DNA from: an uncultured Bacteroidia bacterium
GTDB lineage: Bacteria > Bacteroidota > Bacteroidia > Bacteroidales > UBA932
Assembly (NCBI GenBank): GCA_902785825.1
Contig: CACZZZ010000014.1
Coordinates: 1-64,000, forward strand
Length of the DNA: 64,000 bases
Direction: 5' to 3'
In this document: piece after piece, positions 51,745 through 60,500 of the stretch
How the letters are laid out: each line of letters opens with the position of its first letter
Numbering within the stretch: the first letter of the stretch is position 1
Made by a program: the position numbers and the translations under genes
Notes under the pieces: generated by a model
What the model was told of the DNA's origin: nothing
Seen by the model: the letters and a program-made list of their open reading frames with translations, nothing else
The model's database searches: none

Positions 51745-52929
51745 CTAAATCATTCTATATGAAGAGCTTCTATCAGTCAGACGACCGTCGGCGCCAAGGT
51801 TGTCAATAAACACGAGACCGGGGCACTTCCCTATGCCGATCGTGCCGAGAGTCTTTTCTTTTCCGAGGAATTCCGCTCCGTTGGCGCAAGCCCATGTAAG
51901 AAGTTCTCCCAGAGACAAGTCTTTGAAAGCGGTCTGGAGGCAATACAGTTCCCGAACCATGTCCAGGTCATCATTACTGGAGAGGGAATCTGTCCCCACA
52001 GTGATCTTCAGACCATTCCGGCGCATCAGGTCAACAGGAGGCAAAGCGTTGTGTATGAATATATTCGAGCAAGGGCAAAGGGCCACATACGGGTGTCTCA
52101 TCACTTCTTTGACAGCGTCTATCCCTTCCTGGTCCATGCAAACCTCGTGGACAAGAAGGATATGCTCGTCGAAAGGAGCCGGATGAGCCTTGCGTAGCCT
52201 GTCGATGAAATATAAAAGAGAGGACTTGCCCGTAACAGGCGGAACGCTCATTCCCGCTGCCTTACGGTTGTCCCACATCGCTCCCTTACCGTATTTTATC
52301 ATGTCCTCTTCCTCATCAGTTTCCTCTGAATGATAGGAGAGGAATCCTGACTTCAGTCCCTCGGCCGAGACCGCCGTGAGAAGCTCAGGGCTCATCGTAT
52401 AGCACGCGTGAGGGGTCGGAGCGGCGTCAAGGCCCATCGCGTCAGCCTTTTCCTTCAGCTTCATGACGCCTTCCATAACGGACTCGCAATCTTCAGGTTC
52501 CGTGCCGAAGACCTCCAGGAAAGTCCGTGTGTACATGGGGGATTCACGCTTGATGGCGAAAGAGTCGTCACAATTGCTGATGTCAGCCATAGCTGAGACT
52601 CCCCTCTCCCACATGAGATCCATCCAGTGACGGATGTCGGCGATCTTCTCCTGAAGAGGCTTTGTGTCGCGCAGGGCATTGATCTGGTCTATGAATCCTG
52701 CCATTCCAGTACCTTTGCGGAAAAGCTTCCACATGTAGGACAACTCGACATGGCAATGGGTATTCACGAACCCTGGGGTAATAGCGCCCTCGAGGAAAAT
52801 CTCTTCTTTTGAGGGATCCTCACTTATTCCCACCGCGGTCACCACGCCCTCGGGGGTATATTCCACAAAGCCGTTCCGGATAGGCTCAGGACGGTCGAGA
52901 GTGTAAAGATATTCAGCCGCTAATCTCAC
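51745..52929 (-). CDS. metal-dependent amidohydrolase (SsnA/MtaD-like)
   Basis: A deaminase-family enzyme with the metal ligands NTHCHVELSYMW near residue 60, HEET-like YHSEETDEEED near 200, LLVHEVCMD near 245 and VGTDSLSSNDDLDM near 307. The substrate could be an adenosine or guanine derivative, or a related N-heterocycle. No good ATG exists near the expected N-terminus; a GTG at 52929, one base after the DUF4296 stop, begins VRLAAEYLYTLD and gives about 394 residues. The longer ATG frame to 53031 would overlap DUF4296 by 100 bases. Confidence 0.82.
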   Translation of the reverse strand: MRLAAEYLYTLDRPEPIRNGFVEYTPEGVVTAVGISEDPSKEEIFLEGAITPGFVNTHCHVELSYMWKLFRKGTGMAGFIDQINALRDTKPLQEKIADIRHWMDLMWERGVSAMADISNCDDSFAIKRESPMYTRTFLEVFGTEPEDCESVMEGVMKLKEKADAMGLDAAPTPHACYTMSPELLTAVSAEGLKSGFLSYHSEETDEEEDMIKYGKGAMWDNRKAAGMSVPPVTGKSSLLYFIDRLRKAHPAPFDEHILLVHEVCMDQEGIDAVKEVMRHPYVALCPCSNIFIHNALPPVDLMRRNGLKITVGTDSLSSNDDLDMVRELYCLQTAFKDLSLGELLTWACANGAEFLGKEKTLGTIGIGKCPGLVFIDNLGADGRLTDRSSSYRMI

Positions 52930-52930
52930 T

Positions 52931-53596
52931 TTAGAATCGGTTTCTTTTATTAGCAGGTTTTTTCCTGCTAGGGTCTGGCAGCATTTCAGGTATTGGTCTT
53001 GGGGCCTCTTCGGGCTCTTGCGCCACAACAATATCGGCGGAATCCCTAATTATCAACTCAGGACCGTGGAACACAGTGTCTTCCACCACAGGAACAGGAT
53101 AATAAACTCCCTTTTTGTTTTTACGGATATCAATCCTGTCGGTCATGGAGTTCACATAGAAAATATCACCGTAAAAAGGTATATCTTCCTGCCGGTACGC
53201 TTTCATCGCCATGGCAATCGAGTCCGCGCGGTGGCGGATCTTTTCCTGCTGGTCGATATTTCTCTGGATAGCGGCGGACTCATCCCGGAACCCTTTCACC
53301 ACCCTTCCGACAATCTCGGCGTACCGCTTTGGATCAGACAGATAGAAATCCACGCTCGCGCGGTAATCCTCGATGTCGTAACCGTATTTCTCAAATATCG
53401 GGGCATAAAACCACGTGGTGTCCGCCATACTCCTTTTGTCCGGGTTGTCGATAAGCCACTGGTCCGCAAGGAACATCTCGTGATAGATCTTCTCCATCTG
53501 GCGCTTCGGAATCACCTCAGGGCCTTTTGAGCATGAGGAGAGAACCACGGCCATGACCGCGGCTATCAAAAACACCATGCCCCATTTTCTGACCAT
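52931..53596 (-). CDS. DUF4296 family lipoprotein
   Basis: A 221-residue lipoprotein (lipobox VVLSSCSKGP) with the DUF4296 helical domain: IPKRQMEKIYHEMFLADQW and FEKYGYDIEDYRASVDFYLS. It has a charged, proline-rich C-terminus (PEEAPRPIPEMLPDPSRKKP). Role unknown. It begins one base after pheT in the ftsY-deoC operon. Confidence 0.85.
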   Translation of the reverse strand: MVRKWGMVFLIAAVMAVVLSSCSKGPEVIPKRQMEKIYHEMFLADQWLIDNPDKRSMADTTWFYAPIFEKYGYDIEDYRASVDFYLSDPKRYAEIVGRVVKGFRDESAAIQRNIDQQEKIRHRADSIAMAMKAYRQEDIPFYGDIFYVNSMTDRIDIRKNKKGVYYPVPVVEDTVFHGPELIIRDSADIVVAQEPEEAPRPIPEMLPDPSRKKPANKRNRF

Positions 53597-53597
53597 A

Positions 53598-56039
53598 CTA
53601 TCTCAAAGTGGCGCCGTACTCTCCAGTGAAAGTGGACAGAAGCTTGCCCATAATCCTCTCAACATCAGCGTCTGTCAAGGTCTTCTCCTGATCCTGCAGC
53701 GTGAAGCCAAGGGCATACTGTTTCTTTCCGGCGGGAATCTTGTCCCCCCTATAGACATCAAACAGGGTGACATTCTTAAGGAGTTTCTTCGCCGCCTTGA
53801 AAGAGCTGCGGTAGAGATCTGCGAAACTCACGCTCTCATCAAGCAGAAGGGCCAGATCCCTGCGAACCTCAGGGAACTTGGGAAGTTCCTTGAACGCGAC
53901 CTTGTCCCTCTTCACGAGTTTGAACAGGGTATTCCAATTGATCTCGGCCGCAAAAGCTGGCTGCTTGACATCGAATTTCCTCGCGAGAGCCGGAAGAACG
54001 GTACCGACAACCGCAAGCGGAGTGTGCTGGCCAGGAAGAGCGTAGCAAACTCCCTCGCTGAATATGTCAGCGGGAGCGGGAGAGGTCTCCATCTGATAGA
54101 TGTCAGCCCCAAAGCGCCTCAGAAGGAGGTCAAGATAGCCCTTGAGCTCGAAGAAACTGCTCTTTCCAGGCTGGACATTCCAAGACTTCTCAGGGGTTCC
54201 CGTGATGAACATCGAGAACGCCGGATGCTCCTCATATGAGGCGAGAGTCTTGCCGTCGCCCTGAGGGTCGCGGCTATACACCGATCCGTATTCGAACAAC
54301 CTCATTGATGAGATCTGGCGGTTGATGTTGTAAGCCATCACCTCGAGACCGTTGAAGATGAGGGTCTGCCTCATCACGTTGAGATCCGAACTCAGGGGGT
54401 TAACTATCGTAGCGCATCTCTCCTCAGGATAAGTCGTGAGTCCCTTATAGTACGCGGACTTAGTCAGGGAGTTGTTCATAATCTCGACGAAACCGTTGGC
54501 GGCCAAGAAGTTGGAGATGCCGTTACGGATAGCCTCCGGTTCAGGGGACGGAGTCGCGTTGACAGACATCTTCATGTGACGGGGAAGGTCGATGTTGTTG
54601 TAGCCATAGATCCTAAGGATCTCCTCGACCACATCGCATTCCCTCTCGACATCAACCATATACGAAGGAGCGGCCACCTTGGATCCTCCGGGCCTCTTCT
54701 CAATGAAGTCATAGGCGAGGAAAGTGAGGATCTTTTCGATGGTGTCATGACCTATCTTCTTGCCTATGAAGTTCTCAATGCGATCGTAATCCAGGTCGAT
54801 AACCTTCTTTTCGATCTTCTGGGGATAGAATTCCTCCATTCCGCCAACGATCTCTCCTCCAGCGATTTCCTTTATAAGCAAGGCGGCTCGCTTGCAGGCA
54901 TATTCAGTAATCCCAGGGTCGCAGCCCCTCTCAAAACGGAAGGACGCGTCGGTCTGGAGGGTATGCCGCTTTGAAGTCTTACGGATGGAACCCGGATCGA
55001 AATAGGCGCTCTCGATAAACACGCTGGTCGTGGACTCCGTGACACCGGAATCAATCCCGCCGAAGACACCCGCTATGCACATCGGGCCTTCAGCGTTAGC
55101 TATGACAATATCCTCAGGAGATAATTTCCTCTCGATCTCGTCCAGAGTGGTGATCTTTTCGCCTTCCTGGGCCCTTCTGACGATCACTTTGCCACCGGAG
55201 ATCTTGTCAGCGTCGAAGGTGTGAAGCGGCTGTCCGAGCTCCCAAAGGATAAAATTGGAGACATCCACCACATTGTCTATCGGACGCAGGCCAATGGCCA
55301 GGAGCCTCTTGCGAAGCCACTCGGGAGAAGGTCCTACCTTCACACCCTTCACGGTGATGCCGCAGTAACGAGGAGCGGCTGAAGGGTCCTGCACATCAAT
55401 CGGGATAGCGGTACCCTCCCCTTCTTTCCAGTCCTCGATAGAGGGATATTTGAAAGAGCAAGGAATATCGTTAAGACGCATCCAGGCATACAGGTCGCGG
55501 GCGACTCCGATATGGGAGGAGGCGTCCACCCTGTTGGCTGTGATCTCATATTCAATGACAGCCTCGGTCTTGAGATGGAGATATTCCTTAGCCGGAGTGC
55601 CGACCACGGCCTCAGCTGGAAGAACCATGATTCCGGCATGATCCTCACCGATTCCAAGCTCGTCCTCGGCGCAAATCATTCCGAATGACTCCACCCCGCG
55701 GATTTTCGACTTCTTGATTTTGAAATCGCCGGGAAGGACAGTACCGATACGGGCGAAAAGGACCTTCTGGCCGGCGGCCACGTTAGGGGCGCCACAGACC
55801 ACTGTCACAGGCTCTTCAGAGCCATCATTAACCTTGGTGATATGGAGATGGTCTGAATCAGGATGAGCGACACATTCAAGGACCTCAGCCACGACAACCC
55901 CGGCGAGTCCGCCGGGAATCTCCTCTTGTTCCTCCAAGGAATCGACCTCGATACCAATGTCAGTCATCGCGTCAGCGATCTGCTGAGGGGTCAGGTCAAA
56001 CTCCAGATAATCTTTCAGCCAATTGTAAGAGAGCTTCAT
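53598..56039 (-). CDS. pheT: phenylalanyl-tRNA synthetase beta subunit
   Basis: The 813-residue beta chain of the heterotetrameric synthetase. Domains in order: EMAP/tRNA-binding domain (about 40-150), B3/B4 editing domain (about 210-385), B5 (about 410-480), core, and the C-terminal anticodon-binding FDX-ACB domain (FPEVRRDLALLLDESVSF near 715). The alpha subunit is not in the window. Six bases after ftsY. Confidence 0.96.
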   Translation of the reverse strand: MKLSYNWLKDYLEFDLTPQQIADAMTDIGIEVDSLEEQEEIPGGLAGVVVAEVLECVAHPDSDHLHITKVNDGSEEPVTVVCGAPNVAAGQKVLFARIGTVLPGDFKIKKSKIRGVESFGMICAEDELGIGEDHAGIMVLPAEAVVGTPAKEYLHLKTEAVIEYEITANRVDASSHIGVARDLYAWMRLNDIPCSFKYPSIEDWKEGEGTAIPIDVQDPSAAPRYCGITVKGVKVGPSPEWLRKRLLAIGLRPIDNVVDVSNFILWELGQPLHTFDADKISGGKVIVRRAQEGEKITTLDEIERKLSPEDIVIANAEGPMCIAGVFGGIDSGVTESTTSVFIESAYFDPGSIRKTSKRHTLQTDASFRFERGCDPGITEYACKRAALLIKEIAGGEIVGGMEEFYPQKIEKKVIDLDYDRIENFIGKKIGHDTIEKILTFLAYDFIEKRPGGSKVAAPSYMVDVERECDVVEEILRIYGYNNIDLPRHMKMSVNATPSPEPEAIRNGISNFLAANGFVEIMNNSLTKSAYYKGLTTYPEERCATIVNPLSSDLNVMRQTLIFNGLEVMAYNINRQISSMRLFEYGSVYSRDPQGDGKTLASYEEHPAFSMFITGTPEKSWNVQPGKSSFFELKGYLDLLLRRFGADIYQMETSPAPADIFSEGVCYALPGQHTPLAVVGTVLPALARKFDVKQPAFAAEINWNTLFKLVKRDKVAFKELPKFPEVRRDLALLLDESVSFADLYRSSFKAAKKLLKNVTLFDVYRGDKIPAGKKQYALGFTLQDQEKTLTDADVERIMGKLLSTFTGEYGATLR

Positions 56040-56045
56040 AATTAT

Positions 56046-56987
56046 TTATTTATCAATATCTTCCTTTGAAAACAACGAGTTCACGAACTCTTTCTTGTCA
56101 AACACTTTGAGGTCATCGACACCTTCCCCGATCCCGATGAATTTCACGGGAACCTTGAGCTGATCGACTATTCCGATCACTACTCCGCCCTTGGCGGTAC
56201 CGTCAAGCTTCGTGACGGCCAGGGATGTGATGTCTGTCGCCTTGGAGAATTCCTTAGCCTGCTGGAAGGCGTTCTGCCCGGTAGAGGCATCGAGAACCAG
56301 AAGAACCTCGTGAGGTGCGTCAGGGATCACCTTACGCATAACATTCCGGATCTTCGTAAGCTCATTCATGAGATCGACCCTGTTGTGCAACCGGCCGGCG
56401 GTGTCGATCAGGACCACATCGGCTTCCTTGGCGACAGCGGACTTGACGGTGTCAAAGGCCACAGAGGCCGGATCGGCGCCCATGCCCTGTTTGACGATAT
56501 CCACCCCAGCCCTCTCGGCCCAGATCACGAGCTGATCCACGGCGGCGGCCCTGAAGGTGTCCGCGGCACCGACAATCACCTTCTTGCCCATGGACTTGTA
56601 CCTGGACGCAAGCTTGCCTATCGTGGTGGTTTTACCGACTCCGTTGACTCCGACCACCATGACGACCATTGGCTTTTTGCCAAGGTCGAAAGGCTCCGCG
56701 GGGGAAGTCTCACCGTCCACGTCCAGAAGCTTTCCGATCTCATCACGGAGCATCTCCACAAGCTCATCCATGGACATGTACTTGTCCCTTCCGACCCTCT
56801 CCTCGAGACTATCGACGATCTTCAATGTCGTATCGACACCCATGTCGGAAGCGACCAATGCCTCCTCAATGGCGTCCAACACCTCATCATCGACCTTGGA
56901 TTTACCCACCACGGCCCTGGAGAGCCTCTGGAAGAATCCCTCCTTGGTCTTTTTAACACCTTTGTCGAACAGTCCCATGACAATCAA
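56046..56987 (-). CDS. ftsY: signal recognition particle receptor FtsY
   Basis: SRP GTPase receptor for co-translational membrane targeting. The 313-residue protein has a short N-terminal region and a standard NG domain: GVNGVGKTTTIGKLA (G1) near 115, DTFRAAA, DTAGR near 195, TKLDGTAKGG near 254. The acidic A-domain of E. coli is absent, as often in Bacteroidetes. First gene of a six-gene operon running to deoC; spacings of 1-26 bases and the single terminator at 49990 support this. Confidence 0.95.
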   Translation of the reverse strand: MIVMGLFDKGVKKTKEGFFQRLSRAVVGKSKVDDEVLDAIEEALVASDMGVDTTLKIVDSLEERVGRDKYMSMDELVEMLRDEIGKLLDVDGETSPAEPFDLGKKPMVVMVVGVNGVGKTTTIGKLASRYKSMGKKVIVGAADTFRAAAVDQLVIWAERAGVDIVKQGMGADPASVAFDTVKSAVAKEADVVLIDTAGRLHNRVDLMNELTKIRNVMRKVIPDAPHEVLLVLDASTGQNAFQQAKEFSKATDITSLAVTKLDGTAKGGVVIGIVDQLKVPVKFIGIGEGVDDLKVFDKKEFVNSLFSKEDIDK

Positions 56988-56999
56988 TTTGTAAACTTA

Positions 57000-57007
57000 C
57001 AAATATA
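57000..57007 (-). promoter_or_regulatory. -7 element of the ftsY operon
   Basis: TATATTTG read leftward, 12 bases before the FtsY ATG; no clear -33 box. The leader would be very short. Confidence 0.45.
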
Positions 57008-57026
57008 CATAAAAACGGAGGAAATA

Positions 57027-57057
57027 AAAAGAGCGGACGTCTGATAACGTCCGCTCC
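57027..57057 (-). terminator. terminator of the rpmB-rpmG-DUF4295 operon
   Basis: GAGCGGACGT/ACGTCCGCTC hairpin followed leftward by TTTTTATTT. It lies 20 bases past the DUF4295 stop. Confidence 0.88.
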
Positions 57058-57077
57058 GCATATCTTTTCCGCGACGA

Positions 57078-57239
57078 TTATTTCTTGGCGTCGAAGAATT
57101 CCTTAGTCTTCTCAGCTTCAACAAGCTGCTCGGTGAAGAAATAAGCGCCCGTCTTGGGAGACTTGTCCATACGGATGCATTTCACCATGCTCTTGGCGCC
57201 GGCCTTAGCGGCGAATGTAGCGACTGCTTTCTTTGCCAT
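57078..57239 (-). CDS. DUF4295 family small protein
   Basis: A 53-residue basic protein, MAKKAVATFAAKAGAKSMVK at the start and KTGAYFFTEQLVEAEKTKEF near the end. The family is found right after rpmG in Bacteroidetes and is probably ribosome-associated; that role is inferred from position. 12 bases after rpmG. Confidence 0.85.
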   Translation of the reverse strand: MAKKAVATFAAKAGAKSMVKCIRMDKSPKTGAYFFTEQLVEAEKTKEFFDAKK

Positions 57240-57251
57240 AACTTAATCTCC

Positions 57252-57440
57252 TTATTTGATTTCGCGGTGGACAGTGACCCTGTGGAGGTAAGGATTGTAT
57301 TTCTTGCGCTCCAAACGGTCGGGAGTATTCTTCTTGTTCTTGGTAGTGATGTACCTGGAAATCCCGGGGACTCCGCTGGCTTTCTGCTCTGTGCACTCAA
57401 GTATGACCTGCACTCTCGCGTCTTTAGTTTTCTTTGCCAT
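57252..57440 (-). CDS. rpmG: 50S ribosomal protein L33
   Basis: A 62-residue L33 ([39 protein letters not shown]). It lacks the four-cysteine zinc ribbon, so it is of the zinc-independent kind. 14 bases after rpmB. Confidence 0.95.
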   Translation of the reverse strand: MAKKTKDARVQVILECTEQKASGVPGISRYITTKNKKNTPDRLERKKYNPYLHRVTVHREIK

Positions 57441-57454
57441 AGTTCAATGATTTT

Positions 57455-57697
57455 TTAGACAAGGCCGACATATCCTTTTTCCTGAGCCTCCTTAAGGGCG
57501 GCGTCAAGACCCTTCTTCTCGATGGTCCTCATGCCCTTGGTGGAAACTTTGAGAGTAACGAACCTCTGCTCTTCCTCTGACCAGAACTTCTTGGTCTTGA
57601 GGTTGAGGGAGAAGTCACGCTTGGTGTGAAGCTTCGAATGAGCGACATTGCAGCCGATCATCCTCTTCCGTCCGGTGATTTGACAAACTTTTGCCAT
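57455..57697 (-). CDS. rpmB: 50S ribosomal protein L28
   Basis: An 80-residue L28 beginning MAKVCQITGRKRMIGCNVAH, followed by KTKKFWSEEEQRFVTLKVS. First gene of the L28-L33-DUF4295 operon. Confidence 0.95.
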   Translation of the reverse strand: MAKVCQITGRKRMIGCNVAHSKLHTKRDFSLNLKTKKFWSEEEQRFVTLKVSTKGMRTIEKKGLDAALKEAQEKGYVGLV

Positions 57698-57786
57698 AAT
57701 ATCTTACTTTTTTATTGATTCAAAATAGTTTGGGGTCGCAAATTTCGCTTAAAAAATTCAGAATCGCAAGAGGTTAGCTCCTTTTC

Positions 57787-59133
57787 CTAAACAATTTTAA
57801 AGAATCTGCGCCACCTTATACTGTTGGGGAACTTCCTGCCTCTGTCTGTTGACAGCCAGATAATGGACGGCTTCCCGACGACATGGTCCTCAGGGACGAA
57901 GCCCCAGTACCTTGAGTCGAGGGAGTTGTGCCTGTTGTCCCCCATCATGAAATAGTAGTCCTGTCCGAATGTGTAGCTCGAGGCTTTCTCTCCGTCAATG
58001 AATATGGTCCCGTCGTCAGCGACCTTCAGCTCATGGCCTTCGTAAGAGGTTATTATCCTCTCGTAAAGGGGAAGGTTGGAAACGCTCAACTCCACGGTGG
58101 CTCCCTTGGCGGGGATCCATAGCGGGCCGAAATAGTCCCTTGTCCACTTTGAGTTTTCCGTGAAAGGGAAAATGCTCAGATGGGAATCCGGGAAATCCGG
58201 CGGATAAACATCCAGGTTCGCTTCCACGCTCTCCACGGCCGAGTAACCTTTGACCTCCTCAAGCATGGAGGCGGTCAGCGGCATCGACGGGTAACCGGGA
58301 AGATTCGGATCGTAAACAAGCTCAGAGATGTTGAGACCGAGTTTCTCGACAGTCCGGGCATTGATCTTCTGGCCTTTGGTAACGACCTTGTAAGTCAATT
58401 GGACTCCGGGATATACCTCCTGTCTCTCCCCATTTATCCAGACAAGGCCGTCACGCACTGAGAGAGTGTCTCCGGCAACTGCCACGCACCTCTTGACATA
58501 GTGGTCTTCCTTGTCCATAGGACGGACTTTAAGGGGTCCTCCGTTAGCTATTGTGTAATCCCTCCCGGCATTACGTACCCAAGTGTAGTAGTCCTCCGAC
58601 GGGAAACGGGTAAGCACCGTATCCCCATGGGGGAAATTGAAAACCACATAATCCCCTCTTTTGACATGGCCGAAACCTTTCAGGCGGCGATATTTGTTCT
58701 GGATAAGGGTCGAATAAGACTCTTTCCCGAATATCACGTTGTGGGTGAAAGGAATCGTGAGAGGAGTCTGCGGCACTTTGGGGCCGTAAGCGAGCTTACT
58801 GACAAACAGATGATCTCCCGTGTAAAGGGAGCTTTCCATTGACGAGGAAGGAATCTTGAAAGCCTGGAAAAAGAATATGTTGATGAAAGTGACGACAACG
58901 GTGGCGAAGATGATGGCATCAAGCCAATCGAGCCACACATTGCGCTTCTCTCCTTCCTTGTAGTCTTTTTTCCAGAACAACCATTTCACCTTTTTGGTGA
59001 TATGGAGGTCGAAAATGACTATAAGGCCGAGAATCCACCACCAGTTTCCAAGCCAAGCCACCCACAACGTGTAAAGTATGGCCCAGAAACCCATTCTGAC
59101 CCATTTGTTGTGGTATAAGGCTTTCAAGCTCAC
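57787..59133 (-). CDS. lepB: signal peptidase I
   Basis: Removes signal peptides from exported proteins. The 448-residue protein has N-terminal membrane segments, the catalytic serine in PSSSMESSLYTGDHL near 96, the lysine in HYVKRCVAVAGDT near 212 and the late motif GDNRHNSLDSRYWGFVP near 398. A long insertion between the lysine and last motifs is usual in Bacteroidetes. It lies 15 bases after rplT and probably ends that operon. Confidence 0.94.
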   Translation of the reverse strand: MSLKALYHNKWVRMGFWAILYTLWVAWLGNWWWILGLIVIFDLHITKKVKWLFWKKDYKEGEKRNVWLDWLDAIIFATVVVTFINIFFFQAFKIPSSSMESSLYTGDHLFVSKLAYGPKVPQTPLTIPFTHNVIFGKESYSTLIQNKYRRLKGFGHVKRGDYVVFNFPHGDTVLTRFPSEDYYTWVRNAGRDYTIANGGPLKVRPMDKEDHYVKRCVAVAGDTLSVRDGLVWINGERQEVYPGVQLTYKVVTKGQKINARTVEKLGLNISELVYDPNLPGYPSMPLTASMLEEVKGYSAVESVEANLDVYPPDFPDSHLSIFPFTENSKWTRDYFGPLWIPAKGATVELSVSNLPLYERIITSYEGHELKVADDGTIFIDGEKASSYTFGQDYYFMMGDNRHNSLDSRYWGFVPEDHVVGKPSIIWLSTDRGRKFPNSIRWRRFFKIV

Positions 59134-59148
59134 TTCGGAATGTCGGAA

Positions 59149-59493
59149 CTATTTGACGGAATTGACGATGGCCTCAAACGCCTGGGGATTGTTCATGGCG
59201 AGGTCGGCGAGAACCTTACGGTTGAGACCGACATTCTGCTTGGCGAGTTTGCCCATGAACTGGGAATAGGTGATCCCGTACTGACGCGCGGCGGCGTTGA
59301 TCCTCTGGATCCAAAGGGCGCGGAAGTCGCGCTTCTTGGCCTTGCGGTCGCGATAGGCGTAAGTCAAACCTTTCTCATAAGTGTTCTTCGCTACGGTCCA
59401 GACGTTCTTTCTGGAGAGGAAATTTCCGCGGGTTCTCTTGAGAATCTTCTTGCGGCGAGCCCTAGAGGCTACTGAATTGACTGATCTTGGCAT
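59149..59493 (-). CDS. rplT: 50S ribosomal protein L20
   Basis: A 114-residue L20 ([40 protein letters not shown]). Known in other bacteria to repress its own operon by binding mRNA; a binding site is not obvious here. Follows rpmI after 80 bases, in which I see nothing. Confidence 0.95.
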   Translation of the reverse strand: MPRSVNSVASRARRKKILKRTRGNFLSRKNVWTVAKNTYEKGLTYAYRDRKAKKRDFRALWIQRINAAARQYGITYSQFMGKLAKQNVGLNRKVLADLAMNNPQAFEAIVNSVK

Positions 59494-59573
59494 AATCTGA
59501 TCTTTTTCCGGAGGCAGCGACCGCGGTGAAGCGGTTCTTTTCGGCTGCGTTCCAAGTTAAACATTAAGATAAA

Positions 59574-59768
59574 CTACATGACCAACATTTCCCTGACCCT
59601 CTTGAGGTCGTCCTTCTCGACGATCGCGAAATGGTCAAGATTTCTCTTGCGTTTCTTGGTCTTCTTGGTGAGGATGTGGCTGTGGTAAGCGTGCTTCCTC
59701 TTGATTTTTCCTGTTCCGGTAAGCGCGAAACGCTTTTTGGCACCGGAGACGGTCTTAAGCTTTGCCAT
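59574..59768 (-). CDS. rpmI: 50S ribosomal protein L35
   Basis: A 64-residue L35 ([34 protein letters not shown]). The start is the ATG at 59768, where homologues begin. Confidence 0.95.
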   Translation of the reverse strand: MAKLKTVSGAKKRFALTGTGKIKRKHAYHSHILTKKTKKRKRNLDHFAIVEKDDLKRVREMLVM

Positions 59769-59821
59769 TGTTTTGTAAATTAAACTGTTAACTATACTTT
59801 CCGCTATCACTGCGGATTATT

Positions 59822-60448
59822 TTACTTTTTCTTCACCGGGGCTATCATCATAGTCATCCTCTTTCCCTCGAGAGACGGCATATTCTCAGCCCTTCCGAAC
59901 TCCTCAAGCTCAACCGCGAACCTCAGGAGCTGCTTCTCACCCTGGTCAGCGAACATGATCGAGCGTCCCCTGAAGAAGATCGTGGCCTTTACCTTTGAGC
60001 CTTCTTCCAGGAACTCCCGGGCGTGCTTGAGTTTGAACTGGAAATCGTGCTCATCGGTGTTTGGACCGAAACGGATCTCCTTGATAGTGACTTTGGAAGC
60101 GTTCTGCTTCATCTCCTTGGCTTTCTTTCTCTGCTGGTAGAGATATTTCTGATAGTCAAGGATTTTGCACACAGGCGGGTCAGCCTTGGCGCTGATCTCG
60201 ACCAGGTCAAGCTCCTGCTCGTCGGCCATCGCCAGAGCCTTGGATATAGGATAAATGCCTGGCTCGGCGATATTGTCGCCGACAAGACGGACCTGAGAAG
60301 CGGTGATCTCCTCATTAATGTTCAGCTCATCCTCCGCTTTCTGGCGGACGAATGAACGCTGGCCACGAACCCCGGCTGCGGGCTTCGGACCGGAAGGCTT
60401 AAATCCGGTCGCTGGTCTTGAACCTCCGTAACGTTTCTTGTAAGGCAT
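59822..60448 (-). CDS. infC: translation initiation factor IF-3
   Basis: A 208-residue IF-3 with a basic N-terminal extension of about 40 residues, then INEEITASQVRLVGDNIAEP and the linker KAKEMKQNASKVTIKEIRFG. The C-terminal domain ends RMTMMIAPVKKK. Standard position between thrS and rpmI. Confidence 0.95.
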   Translation of the reverse strand: MPYKKRYGGSRPATGFKPSGPKPAAGVRGQRSFVRQKAEDELNINEEITASQVRLVGDNIAEPGIYPISKALAMADEQELDLVEISAKADPPVCKILDYQKYLYQQRKKAKEMKQNASKVTIKEIRFGPNTDEHDFQFKLKHAREFLEEGSKVKATIFFRGRSIMFADQGEKQLLRFAVELEEFGRAENMPSLEGKRMTMMIAPVKKK

Positions 60449-60500
60449 TCTGTTTTTTTAATTAAACTCTTAAAATCTCCTATAATTAAATCCAACAACT

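Noticed and set aside
52929..53031. ATG-started extension of the amidohydrolase
   Set aside because: It would overlap DUF4296 by 100 bases, and the extra residues (LWRKSPKRPQDQYLK) do not resemble the family N-terminus.
59494..59573. Ribosomal leader regulator between rpmI and rplT
   Set aside because: Short inverted segments are present but nothing matches a known L20-binding structure well enough to call.
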